The position numbers and the translations under genes were made by a program. A stretch of DNA of 64,000 bases from contig JAIUCV010000084.1 of the NCBI GenBank assembly GCA_026724425.1, forward strand, positions 2,908,001 through 2,972,000. The letters are read 5' to 3'. The notes below the pieces were generated by a model. The model saw only the letters and a program-made list of their open reading frames with translations. It searched no databases and was not told the origin of the DNA. Positions 1 to 12,388 of this stretch are shown here, one piece after another. The first letter of the stretch is position 1. The number at the start of each line of letters is the position of its first letter. This DNA comes from Erythrophleum ivorense (taxonomy: Eukaryota; Streptophyta; Magnoliopsida; Fabales; Fabaceae).

Positions 1-1858
1 CTGCATGGATATCCACATAGTATTGGCTTGATATCCACTAGCTATTTTTGTTTGATGTTAACTATACGATAAGGACTGGAAAATCTTTACAAGTACATCC
101 ACACTTCTAGTAAATCAATTACAACATGTATCATATCTTTAAATTTAAGCCGCACAAGTAAACACAATTAGGGTTGGATCCACGTCATACACGGAGTGAT
201 ATTTTCTAAATTTGTTTTTCTATTAAAAAAATATCTATTTACATTGTTAATAAAAAAAATGTCTATTTATATTAGACAGAATCTCGAGTGATACATATTT
301 TTTAACTTGCTTTGGTTCTTGTCATCGTTTAGAGTATGAGAATCTAACATTTGATTTCACAGCAGTTTCTTCCTTACAAAATAGTTACAAATTTTGAGTG
401 TGGATTTTCGAACCACACATATACATCAAATTTTAATATGTTTAAAATAATTTTATATTTTGATAAATATAAAATGGCAAATATATTTTAGGTTTTAGAT
501 CAATTTAAATAATTAAAATAATTTAACTTGTATGATAAGTTATAATATTTTATTATATTTAAAATTTTGATCAAACTAAAATATTTTAAAAAACTTATAC
601 GATTTATTTATTCAGTTCAATTAAAAAATAAAATTAAATCAAATAAAAAACTTCAAAGTTTGGAAATCTATTAAATCAGTTTTCCTACTTATGGTTGATC
701 ATTACTTGGATACTTTTTTTATAATAGGTTTTTGAAATATTAACCCAAAATATATTTGATGTGGGACTTTAAACAATTTTTGTGATTTGCTTCATTTTAA
801 AAAATTCAAACCATAACATATGCAGAAAAAACTAATTTTGTTTTATTAGATATTTTGATGTGATGGTATAGTTTATCTTTGAAAAATAAAGTTAAACAAA
901 AATGATAGGAGAATAAATTGATTTTTAAACAATTAATATAAATTGAAATAAAATCTTTCATATTTTACTGATTGATTGACTATATAAATTGAAATAAAAT
1001 CTTCCATATTTTATTGATTGATTGACTTATAAATACATTTCAAATTATTTACTATTTTCGTCACTACCAAATAAGTAAATAGAAAGAAAAAATTTTTAAT
1101 TAATAATTATTTTCTGATTAAATCAATAATAAATATTTCATTCTCTAACCAAATATGAATGACATAAAATGTAATTAGTCTACTAATGTTTATCTTAATA
1201 AAATTAACTTTGAAAATGAACCTAGTGATGACACATCAATATGATATTTCTGTTAATAACACATGAGACAAAAGGTTTATTTTATAGTGTTTTCTCTTTT
1301 AATATATTAGGAATCACAAAATATACCTCAAATTATGATTTCCCATAAACTATATTTATCAAAGGTGGAAAATAAATTTGCATAACAAGTTAAAACAAAA
1401 CCATTAATCATTTATGTTTATTTCAATTAGTCTCTTTCGATGGATTTTTTATTTCCGATGCCCAACACATATAAAGACATTGAAAAAGTTGCTGATTCTG
1501 AAATGTTTCTAAAACGGAGTAACAAATTCATATGTTATCCGTCTCATTGTATTGATGTCAATAATATAGGGAATGCTAATTCAAATCTGTGAGACTGTGA
1601 TCACATGAAAAAACAACAGCAATCACATTTAATTAAATTTATATAGTGTTGGATATTAAATGATATTTAATCAGATGAAATTATGATAAATGATATTAAT
1701 TATTTATTGCTTTGAATTCTGCAAATGACATTGATAAAATGATATGAAATCAAATAGAAGTTGAAAAATCAAACGACTCGAACTTCATATATCAAATATA
1801 AAATTCCAGAACTAAAGTTCTCTGCTACTTATTTTTTTCCCTTATCAAAGCCGAAGTT
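1..1858. other. AT-rich intergenic DNA
   Basis: Strongly AT-rich sequence with many short poly-A and poly-T runs and no open frame that looks coding. The only structure I can name is a short tandem duplication near 937-1028. It lies downstream of the minus-strand X8 gene and should include that gene's 3' UTR. Confidence 0.6.
937..1028. repeat. Two-copy 46-bp tandem duplication
   Basis: A 46-bp AT-rich segment starting at 937 is repeated at 983 with only a few mismatches. Both copies contain the same GATTGATTGA string. Confidence 0.7.
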
Positions 1859-2565
1859 TTATATATTTTCCTTACGATATTGATATGTGCAATTTCCATT
1901 GCCTGAAAATAAAATAGAAATAAAAAAATATTAATTGAAAAGTGACCGAAAGAAAGACAATTGTTTAAAGAGACAACAAAAAAACAACAAACTTACTAGG
2001 ATCAGTTACGGCAATGATACCAGTACCATTGAAATTGCAATCTTGATAGTGTCTTCCATGAGCTTGATAATAAAGATTCATGACGACAGATGCATAATTA
2101 AAAAAGCTAAACTCATCCGACGAATAACATGAACCTCCTTTCCGTATAATATTACAATCGATTTTGGGACATATAATATATATGTTATACATAAGTTTGC
2201 TAAAATCTGTCCCAGGTTTCGCCACACACCAACTTTTTTGGCTCTGCAACAAAGATAATAAATGTCTATCTATAAGATTGCTTTTTGTTTACTTTTTAAT
2301 TTTTAGTTACTATTTAGTAAACTTAAACATGTACCTGTGCGTTGACACTCATGAAATTACCTTTGGCTAAAAAAGAAAAAACAAACTAAGATTGTTACAG
2401 AAAATTTTAAAAATTATACAATCAATTTAAACCTTCCAAATTATATATTATCACAATAATTTTTACTGAAAATTTATATTAGTTCAAATAATTAATTGTG
2501 GTTAGATTACCTGACAAAAGATATAAGAAAATGACGAAACAAAGGCATAGTTGTGCTTTAGCCAT
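1859..2565 (-). CDS. Secreted X8-domain (CBM43) protein, four exons
   Basis: I read four exons on the minus strand: 2511-2565, 2335-2366, 1997-2243 and 1859-1902. All have GT/AG borders and consistent phase, giving 125 residues. Exon 1 encodes a hydrophobic signal peptide starting MAKAQLCLCF. Exon 3 holds nearly the whole X8 domain, with WCVAKPG near its start, the cysteines and GGSC of the family, and ending in FNGTG and TDP. Exon 4 adds SNGNC and a short tail. X8/CBM43 domains bind beta-1,3-glucan, and small X8 proteins are secreted or wall-associated, some through a GPI anchor. No long hydrophobic C-terminal GPI signal is visible, so I expect a soluble apoplastic protein. The tiny 32-nt second exon is inferred from phase: without it, exons 1 and 3 do not join in frame. 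The domain is diverged in places, for example ICPKIDC. No gene symbol is assigned. Confidence 0.82.
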
Positions 2566-3280
2566 ATTTGATTTTGGTTGACGGCTGAAACCTTTGTTTT
2601 AGCTTTGTTTTGAAACAGCTGCTAAATAGTTGTAAAAAAAAGTTGTTGGAATAGTAGAGAGAAAAGAGAATTGGTGTATTATTCTATCAGTAACAAATCA
2701 TTTATATAGGAATACAATGTAGGGTTTCTTTGGAGAAAAAGTTGTACCCTTTTAGATATTGGCCGACAATGGACATCCATACAACTAATTAAATATTAAT
2801 AAATATTTTATTAAATTAGTTGTATTATATTGAAAAAGTTAAAGGTAAGTATTTGTATAGATTATCTTACTATACAAAAATTATATTTACACCTAGAAAA
2901 AATCAACTAGAAAAAAAAAAATATTTAGAATTTTCTTTTCAATGTTTTTCATTTATCTTATTATATAACATGGTCGTGACACGTATGATTTTTATAACTC
3001 ACAGGATCACAATATGTGTTTTTTTTTTAATTTTGGAAATATTAAGATCGTCACATGTGTCATGGAATAAGAAAATTTTTTTTTATATATATATATATAT
3101 ATATAAGAACAACAAAAAATCAGAAAAACAAACAACAATTAAAAAGAAAAAATGTTACATCCATTAAGAAAAGGAAAAAAAACATATTCTCATTACAAAA
3201 AGGAAAACAAAAACAAAAATCAGAAAAATAGGAAACAAATAATTAAATTTATTTTGTTACATCCATTAAAAAGGGAAAAA
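2566..3280. other. Promoter of the X8 gene and AT-rich spacer
   Basis: Contains the X8 upstream region, an inverted repeat at 2782-2822 (arms CAACTAATT and AATTAGTTG), an (AT)n microsatellite at about 3084-3105, and a roughly 105-bp imperfect tandem repeat beginning near 3153 and 3258 (TGTTACATCCATTAA). The open frame of 115 codons across 2820-3167 is low-complexity and not convincing. Part of this stretch may be the 5' portion of the Helitron-like element that ends at 4115. Confidence 0.5.
2701..2710 (-). promoter_or_regulatory. Probable TATA box of the X8 gene
   Basis: On the minus strand this reads CCTATATAAA, about 135 nt upstream of the start codon at 2565. That is a normal position for a TATA box with a 100-nt leader. 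Confidence 0.5.
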
Positions 3281-4115
3281 AACATATTCCCATTACTAAA
3301 ATAGGAAAAAATCAATATATAATAAATAATAGCCTTCATGATTTAATTGTATGATTCTATCTTTTGTTTAAATTTTCTTTCTCATTAAAAAATTAAAAAT
3401 AATGTCTTTGAAAGTTCAAGATATCAATAAAGAATATTTAACTCTAGATTAGTTGAATCAAAATCAAAATTATTGTCGTAACATGTGTCTAATATTTGAT
3501 CAGGTGATGACATGTGTTAACACACGAAAATTGGAAAAATGTAATAACAAAAAAAGAAAACTAACAAAATAATTGTAAAACAACTAACTAATAATGAAAA
3601 GGAAAATTTATAATGGCCCGAGGCAAAAAAATTGAAAAAGAAACAATATAAAGAGAAAACTAACAAAATGATTATCATATAACTAACTAATAGTATTAAA
3701 AAGAATTTTATAATAGACCGATATTCTAATTGTAAATAGTTCAGTTATCAATTTTTTGTTAGGTAAACCAATATTAAAAAAAAAAGATTTCATCAACTGA
3801 AATCTTTTGAATGGAATAATCGAAGTTTCACGAATTATTTAGTCGATCAGATTTAGACAAGTGTAAGTCTCTTTCTAAAAAAAATAAAAAAAAAATAAAC
3901 AAATTAATTCATTATTCATATTATGAATTCAAAAAAATGTCAATTATAATTAAAATGTAAAAAGATTACCAATCTTATTTTATTTAAAGAGTTGTTATCG
4001 GGTTTTTAATATTATTCTACTTACTTTTAAAAGTGATCATATATTGTTTAACATTTTTCTGTGATTTATTTCAAAAATCTTAAAATAAACCCGTATTTAC
4101 GCGGGCCTAATCTAG
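3281..4115 (+). mobile_element. Helitron-like element, 3' part (copy A)
   Basis: The right end has the hallmarks of a plant Helitron: a GC hairpin (CCCGTATTTACGCGGG) in AT-rich DNA, a few bases later ending ATCTAG, followed by T. No target duplication is expected for this class. No Rep/helicase frame is present, so it is non-autonomous. The start given is where it becomes shared with the other copies; the true 5' end probably lies further left. A TC after an A at 2865 is one candidate, unproven. Copies B-E start at the same internal point, so copy A looks ancestral. Confidence 0.65.
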
Positions 4116-4319
4116 TTATTAATATTTTTTGTTTTATTTTCTGGGTAATTAGGCTAATTAAGGACTATATTGAATGAAAAGATTATAGCCATAGTTAAAG
4201 CAAAATATAATAATAACCAAAGGCAATATTTTCATATGAAGTTACTTTAGAATGAGAAAAAAAGATTATTGTTCTACATATAAACACACATATAACAGAA
4301 TAACAACTCTTATAATTAC
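4116..4319. other. 204-bp AT-rich spacer of the tandem unit
   Basis: Lies between the Helitron-like 3' end and the LTRz start. Repeated in units 2, 3 and 4 almost unchanged. No coding potential seen. Confidence 0.6.
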
Positions 4320-4848
4320 TGTAACATCCGTAAACCGAAAAGTACTGTTTTGGGAGTGGTGTCGAGCGACACCAAGTGATCAGGTGTTGTTTGCATATGT
4401 TATGCAAGGTATTAATTTATGGGTTGGTTGTACATGTTCTTGTTTGATTGTTGTGCGGTCGGTTTAGAGGTTAAGTCGTCCTTGTGTTAAACCAGCGCCT
4501 GGTTAGTTGGTGTCGAGCGACACTAGGAGGGTGTCGGTCGACATCGGTTAGCGAAATTGATTGCGGTTTAATTCGATTTTTGCTCGGTTCAGTGGGTCGA
4601 CACCGGTTATGGTGAAATCGAGCTGGTTCGATTTAAGTTGCCGGTTTGGACCGGTTTAGGGGTGAAAACCCTATTTCTCGAGATAAAAGAGGTGCAGCCG
4701 TATTTTGAGCACAGTTTTCGAGGTGAAAAAGTTTCAGAGAAGAAAAAAGGCGAATTGGGAGATTTCTGGAGTTTTGTGATCGGACTACTATTCATCAAGA
4801 TATTGTTCATCGCGATACTATTCATCCGTACTGTTCATCGCGATACAT
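4320..4848 (+). repeat. Truncated LTR of a related gypsy family (LTRz, copy A)
   Basis: Begins TGTAACATCCGTAAACC, the same terminus as the E1-E6 LTRs, then diverges. It carries palindromes at 4358-4373, 4509-4524 and 4530-4545. It has no terminal ...TTTCA end. At about 4848 it runs directly into antisense CACTA sequence, so it is a broken LTR with no internal domain attached. Confidence 0.7.
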
Positions 4849-5450
4849 GCGTGAATCCTTTGATAACCCATATCAAAGGATTTGAAAAACTTCTTCACAT
4901 CGTACAGTGAGGAGTGAAGCACGTTCTCACTGGGTAACATGTCCTTCAATGCTGCTAGCAGATCGTTGAAGCTCTTGTCTGACCATCCATTCTGAGTCTT
5001 AAGTCTGAACAAAGTTACTATAGCTGACAACTTGCTATGATTTGCACATCCTGAGTACAGTGGTTGTTCAGCATCCGCTAGTCTTGCTAATAAGTCATCT
5101 CCCTTCTTACCATCATCATCCTCGTCGATCTCATCCCAATCACCCTTAAAATCGTGATCCAAACAAGCCGCAGCTTCATACAATTCAAAAACCTCATCAT
5201 TCCACTGTTTCTCTTTCCTTTCACCTTCAGCTGCTGAGTTAATTACTTCATGGTAAAACCAATCAGTTCTAATCTTGTAAGCCTCATCCATGCCCTTCAT
5301 TACGAGATGATCGACTACAGTACTGCCTAAGTGACGAGCTAGGTTGTGACAGTCAACACAGGGACATATAATCAAATTGGTATCTCCCAAAGCTGCACTA
5401 ACAACGCTCACAAAATCTGTAGCCCCTTTCTTATAGGCAGGATCCGCTCT
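4849..5450 (-). pseudogene. CACTA (En/Spm-type) transposase N-terminal fragment, copy A
   Basis: The minus-strand frame encodes a region resembling the N-terminal transposase-associated domain of plant TNP2-like CACTA transposases. It has ICPCVDC followed by N-L-R/H, a VVDHLVMKGMDEAY stretch and WFYH, an acidic linker (DEIDEDDDGKKGDD), then a conserved LKDMLPSENVLHSSLYDVKKF block. It stops at about 4849, right after IHAC, where LTRz sequence begins; the catalytic DDE region is absent. The frame can be read upstream of the first Met to about 5450. It is a fossil fragment carried in the tandem unit; unit 4 has a nearly identical copy. Confidence 0.75.
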
Positions 5451-5659
5451 TCATAGCATAATACAACGAAAACTTAATTTGATAGACTCCATAAACTAAC
5501 TGATACCTAACTAACATGCACAGAAAATTCATACCTGCGAAGATGCACCCAGTCCTTTGCCAATACCATTTTTTCTAACCTTATATAACCTTAATTTATC
5601 ATAATAAAAGCCTTTCAGGACTATATCAGAATTAAAAAAAAAATACATCGGATAATATC
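5451..5659. other. Upstream part of the CACTA fragment, left of E1
   Basis: AT-rich, probably non-coding upstream or intronic DNA of the CACTA remnant. It ends in ATATC (5655-5659), the left target duplication of E1, and resumes at 13764. Confidence 0.6.
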
Positions 5660-6680
5660 TGAAACAACCAAATTTTTTTTTTTTTTTAATTAATTAATTA
5701 GCCCAGATTAATATTCCCATAAATATTAATCCTCAACAGCTAATTCACCAACACAATGCGGAAGCAAATCAATATTATTAAATCATAATTAATTATTCAA
5801 CAATAACCAATAAAGAATAAAACCAATAAAACCAATAACCAATAAGCAACCCAAGCCGGTTTGCTACATTATTAATATAAAGTCTAACACCCTAAACTCA
5901 TGAATTTCTGGTCAACCATAACAACAAAGCCAGAATCAAATTCCTAATCTCATCATCCTCTTCTCTCGGTCTCTTTCCGCGGAAGAACATTGCTGTTACC
6001 TGCATCACATTGGAATAGAGATGCGTAAGTATTATCATAAATACTTAGTGAGTGGATCATCCTGCCTACAGGCCATTTACGTCAAACACTAGACAAAACA
6101 TCACAATAATCAACAATAATAACAATGCTCAACATAAATCAACAGCATAAACCATCCCTGTCAGGAAACACCCACGTTTCCTGACACCCAGGTTGGTGTC
6201 GACCGACACCTCTATGGTGTCGATCGACGCCAGCCTCCCGAGTGTCGATCGACACTCATCGAGTGTCGCTCGACACTGGCTCGACGCCCAGAAACCAAAC
6301 GCGAAGAAACAGTGCGAAAATAGTAAAAACTAACACCAATCAATGGGATTCAACCCCCATAAACGCATCAAACCACACAAAAACGAAGAACAACTCATAA
6401 ACAACAACATAAACTCAAAATCACACAATCTCTAATGAATAACTCATAAACAACAACATAAACTCAAAATCACACAAAATCACAATACTAGTCGTTCAGA
6501 AGAATTTGACACACTTTCTTCGCGATGCTTGAACCTTAGACCGACTGCACAACAATCAAACAAGAACATGCACAGCCAATCCTCAATTCACACCTCTAAG
6601 AGCATGTGCCAACTACTCCCGAACCTCTAGCATCGTCCAACACCACTTTCAAAACAACTTTCTGGTTCACGGATGTTACA
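5660..6680 (-). repeat. E1 3' LTR (internally deleted)
   Basis: 1,021 bp against 1,375 bp for its partner. Sequence matching 13171-13568 of the 5' LTR is missing and is replaced by a short extra copy of nearby AACTCATAAACAACAACATA-type sequence. The deletion removes the presumed promoter core and the two LTR-start-side palindrome pairs. Confidence 0.9.
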
Positions 6681-6716
6681 ATTCTCCCCCACTAAAATGG
6701 ATTCGTCCTCGAATCC
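6681..6716 (-). promoter_or_regulatory. E1 polypurine tract and adjacent hairpin
   Basis: On the minus strand: GGATTCGAGGACGAATCC (stem of 7, loop AGGA), then a purine-rich run ending AGTGGGGGAGAAT directly before the LTR start TGTAAC. This is the expected plus-strand priming site. Confidence 0.85.
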
Positions 6717-6834
6717 CAACACAAACGTCTCTCCAAGACCTCAAAACTCAAATTTTTGTCCTATGTTATACGCATGTTTCCAAGATATTATTACTCTCAA
6801 TGCCATCACCGCAGTCATGACATCCGTACTGCAA

Positions 6835-6945
6835 CTCACGGTCCAGTACCAAAATGTGACCAATGTCACAAAACCAAACGTGACCCGAAGTCACAACCAA
6901 AATGTGATCCCTGTCACAACCAAAACGTGACCCACTGTCACTAAA
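6835..6945 (-). repeat. E1 3'-UTR array of GTGAC/GTCAC inverted repeats
   Basis: Four units of about 23-25 bp, each a short inverted repeat of the form GTGAC-N3to5-GTCAC separated by a TTTTGGTT-like spacer (minus strand). Lies between pol and the PPT. The same array occurs in E2, E3 and E4. Confidence 0.75.
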
Positions 6946-7270
6946 ACAACCCATATCGAGGTAGCGACCCCCAATATAAGTCCGTTGGGCACCTAACGTC
7001 CCAACACAAATAGAACCACCGTCTACAAGGCCCACCGCCTCTAGACAAAACGAGTAATAAAATCTGAAACGCGTACCAACATGTGACTAAAAACTCTCAA
7101 TGACCCCACCGGCCAAAGAAACTTGTAACATCCAAACCATAACCAAAAATATGAGGCAAAACTCCATCTCATATAACTCCAAAAATGTATATCGTACAAC
7201 AAAACGAAAATACATAAGTCCAAAACCAACAACAACAAAACCAAAACAAGACTAGAACCACAAAGATGAA

Positions 7271-10200
7271 TCACTCCACAGCCTGCTTGTCGAACCACTT
7301 TCCGAACTTCAGCTTCATCTTTGCCTCTGGCTCCCAAGTCTGCTCCTCTGTGCCACTACAGTCCCACAAGACTCTCAACAATGGCACCCTCTTGTTCCGC
7401 AGAACCTTGACTCTCCTCTCAAGAATCCTCACAGGAACTGCCGGAACTGTCATATCTGGCTGGAGATCCTCTGGAATCTCAACCACAACCTCCTCTGACG
7501 GACGCAAACACCTCCTCAACATAGAAACATGAAACACCTTGTGAAAGGCGCTCATAATCGGTGGCAACTCCAACCGATAAGCCACTGGCCCAACTCGCTC
7601 CACCACTGGAAACGGACCCATAAAACGCGGACTGAGCTTGTTCTCTGCTATGGACCTGTTAGGGCCCCTCAACATAGCCATCTTGAGATAAACCCTATCT
7701 CCTACCTGAAACTCAAGCTCACGTCGCCGCCTATCTGCATAACTCCTCTGTCTATCCTGAGCCTCCTTCATGTTCAGCCTCAAGACACGAATCTTCTCCG
7801 TCGTCTCCTGAACAAAACTAGCTCCAAACATGCTGCGCTCCCCCACTTGGGTCCAGCATAAGGGTGTCCTGCATGGCCTCCCATACAAAGCCTCATAAGG
7901 AGCCATACCAATGCTAGACTGAAAACTGTTGTTATAGGCAAACTCTGCCAAACACAGATGATCAGCCCAATGACCACCCCAATCCAGTACACACATCCTA
8001 AGCAGATCCTACAAGGTCTGAATAGTCCTCTCTGACTGCCCATCTGTCTGCGGATGATACGCTGTACTCATATGCACCTTAGTGCCCATCTCAGTCTGAA
8101 ATGCCCTCCAAAACTCTGAAGCAAACCTCGGATCTCTATCCGACACGATACTGGCTGGCACTCCATGCAGCCTCACAATCTCTCGCACAAACTTCCTAGC
8201 TAAGACAGCCGCTCCATCTGTCTTCTTGATAGCCAAGAAATGTGCTGACTTGGTCAAGCGATCTACAATGACCCAAATAGCATCGAAAGTCCGTGAGATC
8301 GGCAATCCCACAACAAAATCCATAGTGATCATGTCCCACTTCCACTCTGGAATGGGTAAACTCTGCAAAAGACCACTAGGCACCTGATGCTCTGCCTTGA
8401 CCAAAGAACAAGTGTTGCACCTCGCAACCCAATCTGCCACATCCCTCTTCATCCCAACCCAATGATAATACCGTTTGAGGTCACGGTACATCTTAGTCGC
8501 ACCCGGATGAATCGAAAACTTGCTCGAATGAGCCTCTCTCAAGACCTCATGCCTCAACTCCTCATCCTTAGGCACACAGACTCGCCCACGAACCAAAATA
8601 GTCCCATTTGATGAGACCTGATACTCCGAACCAGCTGCCCGCGATGCATCCAATAAAACCGGATCATCCTGCTGAGCCACTCTGATCCTGCTGAGTAAAT
8701 CTGCCTGGTCAGCCGCCTCCAAGCCCAACGGCTCCTCAGAAATAGCACATAGACGCAATGTACTCAACTCGCCAACCAAAGCCTCAACACCACGCTCTCT
8801 ATCTGAATCAACCCTCCGTCGACTCAAAGCATCTGCCACCAAATTGGCCTTGCCCGGATGATAAACAATATCCAGGTCATAGTCTGCCAGAAACTCCACC
8901 CAACGCGTCTGTCTCGCATTCAGCAAAGGCTGAGTGAAAATATGCTGTAGACTCTTGTGATCTGTAAAGATCTGCACTCTACCACCATAAAGATACGACC
9001 TCCAAATCTTGAGTGCAAAAACCACTGCTCCTAACTCAAGATCGTGTGTAGGACGGTTGCGCTCACTGCCCTGCAACTGCCTCGAAGCATAGGCAATCAC
9101 TCTGCCCTCCTGCATCAAAACACAACCAAGTCCAACACCTGAAGCATCTGTGTACACAACATATGGCTTCCCCGGGTCGGGTAATGCCAAAACTGGTGTA
9201 CTAGTCAACATCTCCTTGAGCTTCCCAAAGCTCTCCTCGCACTCCTGCGACCACACAAACGGCACATCCTTGCCGGTCAACCTCGTCATCGGCTGAGACA
9301 TACTCGCAAACCCCTTGACGAACCTCCTGTAGTAGCCTGCTAAACCCAGAAAACTCCTGATCTCGGTAGCACTACTCGGTCTAGGCCAATCCCTGATAGC
9401 CTCAATCTTAGCCGGATCCACAGAAACTCCCTCTGCAGAAACAATGTGGCCAAGAAAACCCATCTCCCTCTGCCAAAAGCTGCACTTGCTCAACTTGGCA
9501 AACAGCTTCTGCTCTCGAAGCTTCTCCAACACAAGCCTCAAATGAGTCGCATGCTCCTCTGGACTCCTCGAATACACCAAAATATCATCGATAAAAATGA
9601 TAACAAACACATCCAGAAACTCCCTGAACACGTCGTTCATCAACCTCATAAACGCTGCCGGCGCATTAGTCAAGCCAAAAGGCATGACCACAAACTCGAA
9701 ATGTCCATACCTCGTCCGAAAAGCTGTCTTCCGGACATCTGCCTCATCTATCGGAATCTGATGATAACCCGATGCCAAATCAATCTTGGAGAACCAAGTA
9801 GCACCTCTCAACTGATCCAACAACTCATCAATCCTCGGAAGTGGGTACCTGTTCTTCACTGTGACTCGGTTAAGTCCCCGGTAATCGATACACAACCGAA
9901 AACTGCCATCCTTCTTCTTAACGAACAACACTGGCGCTCCCCAAGGCGACACACTAGGTCTGATGAACCCTTTACTCAAAAGGTCCTCCAGCTGCTTCTT
10001 CAGCTCTGCCATCTCTGCTGGAGCCATCCTGTAAGGTGTCTTCGATATCGGAGCTGTCCCGGGCTCTAAATCAATCGTGAAAGGATCTGACCGAGATGGT
10101 GGCAATCCTTTCAGCGACCGAAATACGTCCTCAAACTCCTGGACAACCTGAATATCCTGCAGACTCACCTCACCACTGGACTCTGTCATAGTGATCGTCG

Positions 10201-10635
10201 CCAAATAGGCTTCGCAGCCCCGCTCTAACAACTGCTCTGCCTGAATAGCTGAAATCACTATACTCCCCGAAGTCGGTCTCACTCCCTGATAAACCAACTT
10301 CCCTGCATCCTGCTCAAACACCACTCTACCTCTGAAGCAATCCAGATGAACTCGGTATAGAGATAACCAGTCCATCCCCAAAATCACATCATACAGCTCC
10401 ACTGGACTGATGACCAAATCCGCTGGCATAGACTGCCCCGCAATACGCACATCAACTGCTCTAGCTCTGCCCGAAGTAGCCAAATAACCACCACCGGCCA
10501 CCTTGACAAAGCCTGAAGCCTCACCATCGCTACTCCGAATACCACTACCCTCAGCTCTCTCCGGAGTAATGAAGCAATTAGATGCTCCCGAGTCAAACAG
10601 AACGTGAGACTCAAATCCACCAACTAACAAGGTCC
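7271..10635 (-). pseudogene. E1 pol (protease-RT-RNase H-integrase-chromodomain), one nonsense codon
   Basis: From the predicted splice acceptor (first base 10635) to the stop at 7271, the pol exon is 3,365 nt, the same as in E2, E3 and E4. It shows the protease DSGASN, reverse transcriptase FIDDILVYS, RNase H YTDAS, an integrase HHCC-type zinc finger and DDE core (SDRDPRF and a later TDGQSERT), and a chromodomain-like end with RVLWD and TWEPE. At 8009-8011 a GAG codon has become TAG within the integrase, just before [11 protein letters not shown]; the frame is open on both sides. Gag and pol are in different frames in unspliced RNA here, because the intervening segment is 113 nt. Confidence 0.92.
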
Positions 10636-10748
10636 CTACACAATTCCACAAGTGTTGAGAACCTCTAACTCTATCACAGTAAAATAACAGAAACAGACAC
10701 AACAACAATTCTACCTTAAGAATTTTAAAGTCTGAGTCAAGATTTTAC
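10636..10748 (-). other. E1 predicted gag-pol intron (113 nt)
   Basis: Donor CACAG|GTAAAATC and acceptor TTGTGTAG|GGACC. It contains the gag stop. Removal joins codon phase 1 to phase 1 and gives a continuous Gag-Pol frame. Confidence 0.65.
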
Positions 10749-12168
10749 CTGTGATCTGGCCTGACTGACTGGTCTGGCCCACCTCTGCCGAAGTATACAC
10801 TCTCGGCGCTCCACCTGACTGCAACGCCGCAACCTGCGCTGCTGACTGAATAGCCAACGGCTGAATCGCCGCTGCCACTGCTCTCTGCTGCAACTTGGGA
10901 CACATTGTCTTGATATGCCCCGGCTCCCTGCAGTAGTAGCACACTGTCGACTCTCTGGATCCCGCCCTCTTGGGGCAAGTCGCAACTCTGTGATCCAGAC
11001 TCCCACAACCAAAACACCCACCCGTACTCGGGCTACTAGCAGATATCTCCTCTGCTCTCCTCTTCTGGCCCTGCGCAGGCCTGCTGCCCCTGCCGTAACC
11101 AGAACTGTGACCTCTGCGCTGCTGATGCTGCTGCTGGCCCCGAGGATGGGTAGCAGGAGCAACTGCAACTGGAACAACCGCCGTACTCACCGGCTCACGC
11201 AAGTCCTCCTCAATGGACGCTGCCAACTCCACTAATCCCGCTCTGGTGTGGTACATACCACCTCTGCACTGAGTCCTGATGTTCCTCCGAAGCCCCTGAA
11301 GAAACCTCGACGTCAATGCCCGCTCACTGATCAGCTCACCACCAGAAAAGACCACCAATCTGCAGAACTCTGCATCGTACTCTCGAACAGACCTCTCACC
11401 CTGAGTCAAGTCCAAAAACCTCAACTGCAGCCTGTCACGAGCCTCCTGAGGGAAAAACTTGTGGTTGAACTCCTCGACGAAGTCAACCCAAGTCCAAACC
11501 TCTCTCCTGGTCCTAACAGACCTCCACCACAAATGTGCATCACCTCCAAGGTAGTGCACTGCCAACTCAACCTGAAACTGTGCCGGACAACGAACAGAAT
11601 CGAAGTTCCGCTCCAACCTCTGACGCCACTCGTCAGCCTGCTCTGGAGTAACCCCGCCCTCAAACGTAGGCGTACCAATCCTCTGCATCTCCCTCATCAT
11701 CTCACGATAAGGAGAAACTCCAACTGCAACACCCTGCTGCACCACAGCCTCCTGCTGCTCACCCAAACCGGCACCAACATGTGCCCCGGCACCACCCTGT
11801 GCCCCGGCCGCTGGAGGTGCAACCGGAGCCTGCTGTGGAACTGCCTGAGGAAGACGTGCCAACAACTGCGTCAGTAGCCCCACAATCAAATCACCCTGAG
11901 CAAGAGCCGCGCCCCCACCGGGAACTGCTCCTGCCCCCGCGCCACCCCCGACGCCCAAACTAGCCCCACCGGCTAACGAAACAGACTGTGTCACCGACGC
12001 TGCCGCCACACTAGGCGCCGCACTCTCCACTGAGGCCTCAGCCTCTGGCACTCCACGACCAGCACCCCGACCTCCACGACCCGCTGCTCGCCCACCGCGA
12101 CCAGCTCCTCTGCCCCCACGGGCTGCACCGCGACCACGACCACGGCCACGACCACGACCTGCGTCCAT
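10711..12168 (-). CDS. E1 gag
   Basis: Open frame of 485 residues. The first 40 or so residues are an RG/RGG-rich block ([14 protein letters not shown]...). Then come an Ala/Gly/Pro-rich linker, a retrotransposon gag domain (about 165-330, with WWRS and FFPQEARDR), a basic Gln-rich stretch, and two CX2CX4HX4C zinc knuckles ([14 protein letters not shown] and [14 protein letters not shown]). Gag forms the particle and binds the RNA. In unspliced RNA it ends TGKILTQT...FLR-stop. In the predicted spliced RNA it continues into pol after GQIT at base 10749. Confidence 0.92.
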   Translation of the reverse strand: MDAGRGRGRGRGRGAARGGRGAGRGGRAAGRGGRGAGRGVPEAEASVESAAPSVAAASVTQSVSLAGGASLGVGGGAGAGAVPGGGAALAQGDLIVGLLTQLLARLPQAVPQQAPVAPPAAGAQGGAGAHVGAGLGEQQEAVVQQGVAVGVSPYREMMREMQRIGTPTFEGGVTPEQADEWRQRLERNFDSVRCPAQFQVELAVHYLGGDAHLWWRSVRTRREVWTWVDFVEEFNHKFFPQEARDRLQLRFLDLTQGERSVREYDAEFCRLVVFSGGELISERALTSRFLQGLRRNIRTQCRGGMYHTRAGLVELAASIEEDLREPVSTAVVPVAVAPATHPRGQQQHQQRRGHSSGYGRGSRPAQGQKRRAEEISASSPSTGGCFGCGSLDHRVATCPKRAGSRESTVCYYCREPGHIKTMCPKLQQRAVAAAIQPLAIQSAAQVAALQSGGAPRVYTSAEVGQTSQSGQITGKILTQTLKFLR

Positions 12169-12373
12169 CTCTCTGCACTACCACCAAGTACAGAAAAAGA
12201 GCAAAGGTCAAAACACAGACACAAAACCAAAACACACCAAATATCCAACTCACTTACCCGCGGAAAACTGGAAGACCGAGAGGATGAGACTAGACCACTA
12301 ATTGACTAACTCACATAATCAATTAACCACATAGTCCAATTCATCCAATTCTAACAGTCCTAAAACCGACTAC

Positions 12374-12385
12374 GCTCTGATACCA
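12374..12385 (-). promoter_or_regulatory. E1 primer binding site (initiator Met tRNA)
   Basis: The minus strand reads TGGTATCAGAGC, three bases inside the 5' LTR end. This is the usual complement of the plant initiator tRNA-Met 3' end. Confidence 0.92.
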
Positions 12386-12388
12386 AAA

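Noticed and set aside
2865..2866. TC dinucleotide after A as the Helitron 5' end
   Set aside because: Plausible position but TC is too common; without full-length sister copies it cannot be fixed, so it is only mentioned and not used as a boundary.
2820..3167. 115-codon open frame, plus strand
   Set aside because: Low-complexity Ile/Lys/Tyr-rich translation from AT-rich repeats and a microsatellite; no recognisable domain.
9446..10069. Long open frame antisense to E1 pol (and equivalents in E2-E4)
   Set aside because: Mirror of a highly conserved coding frame; recurs only because pol is conserved. No domain of its own.
11248..11877. 209-codon frame antisense to gag
   Set aside because: Shadow of the GC-rich gag frame; broken or shortened in other copies.
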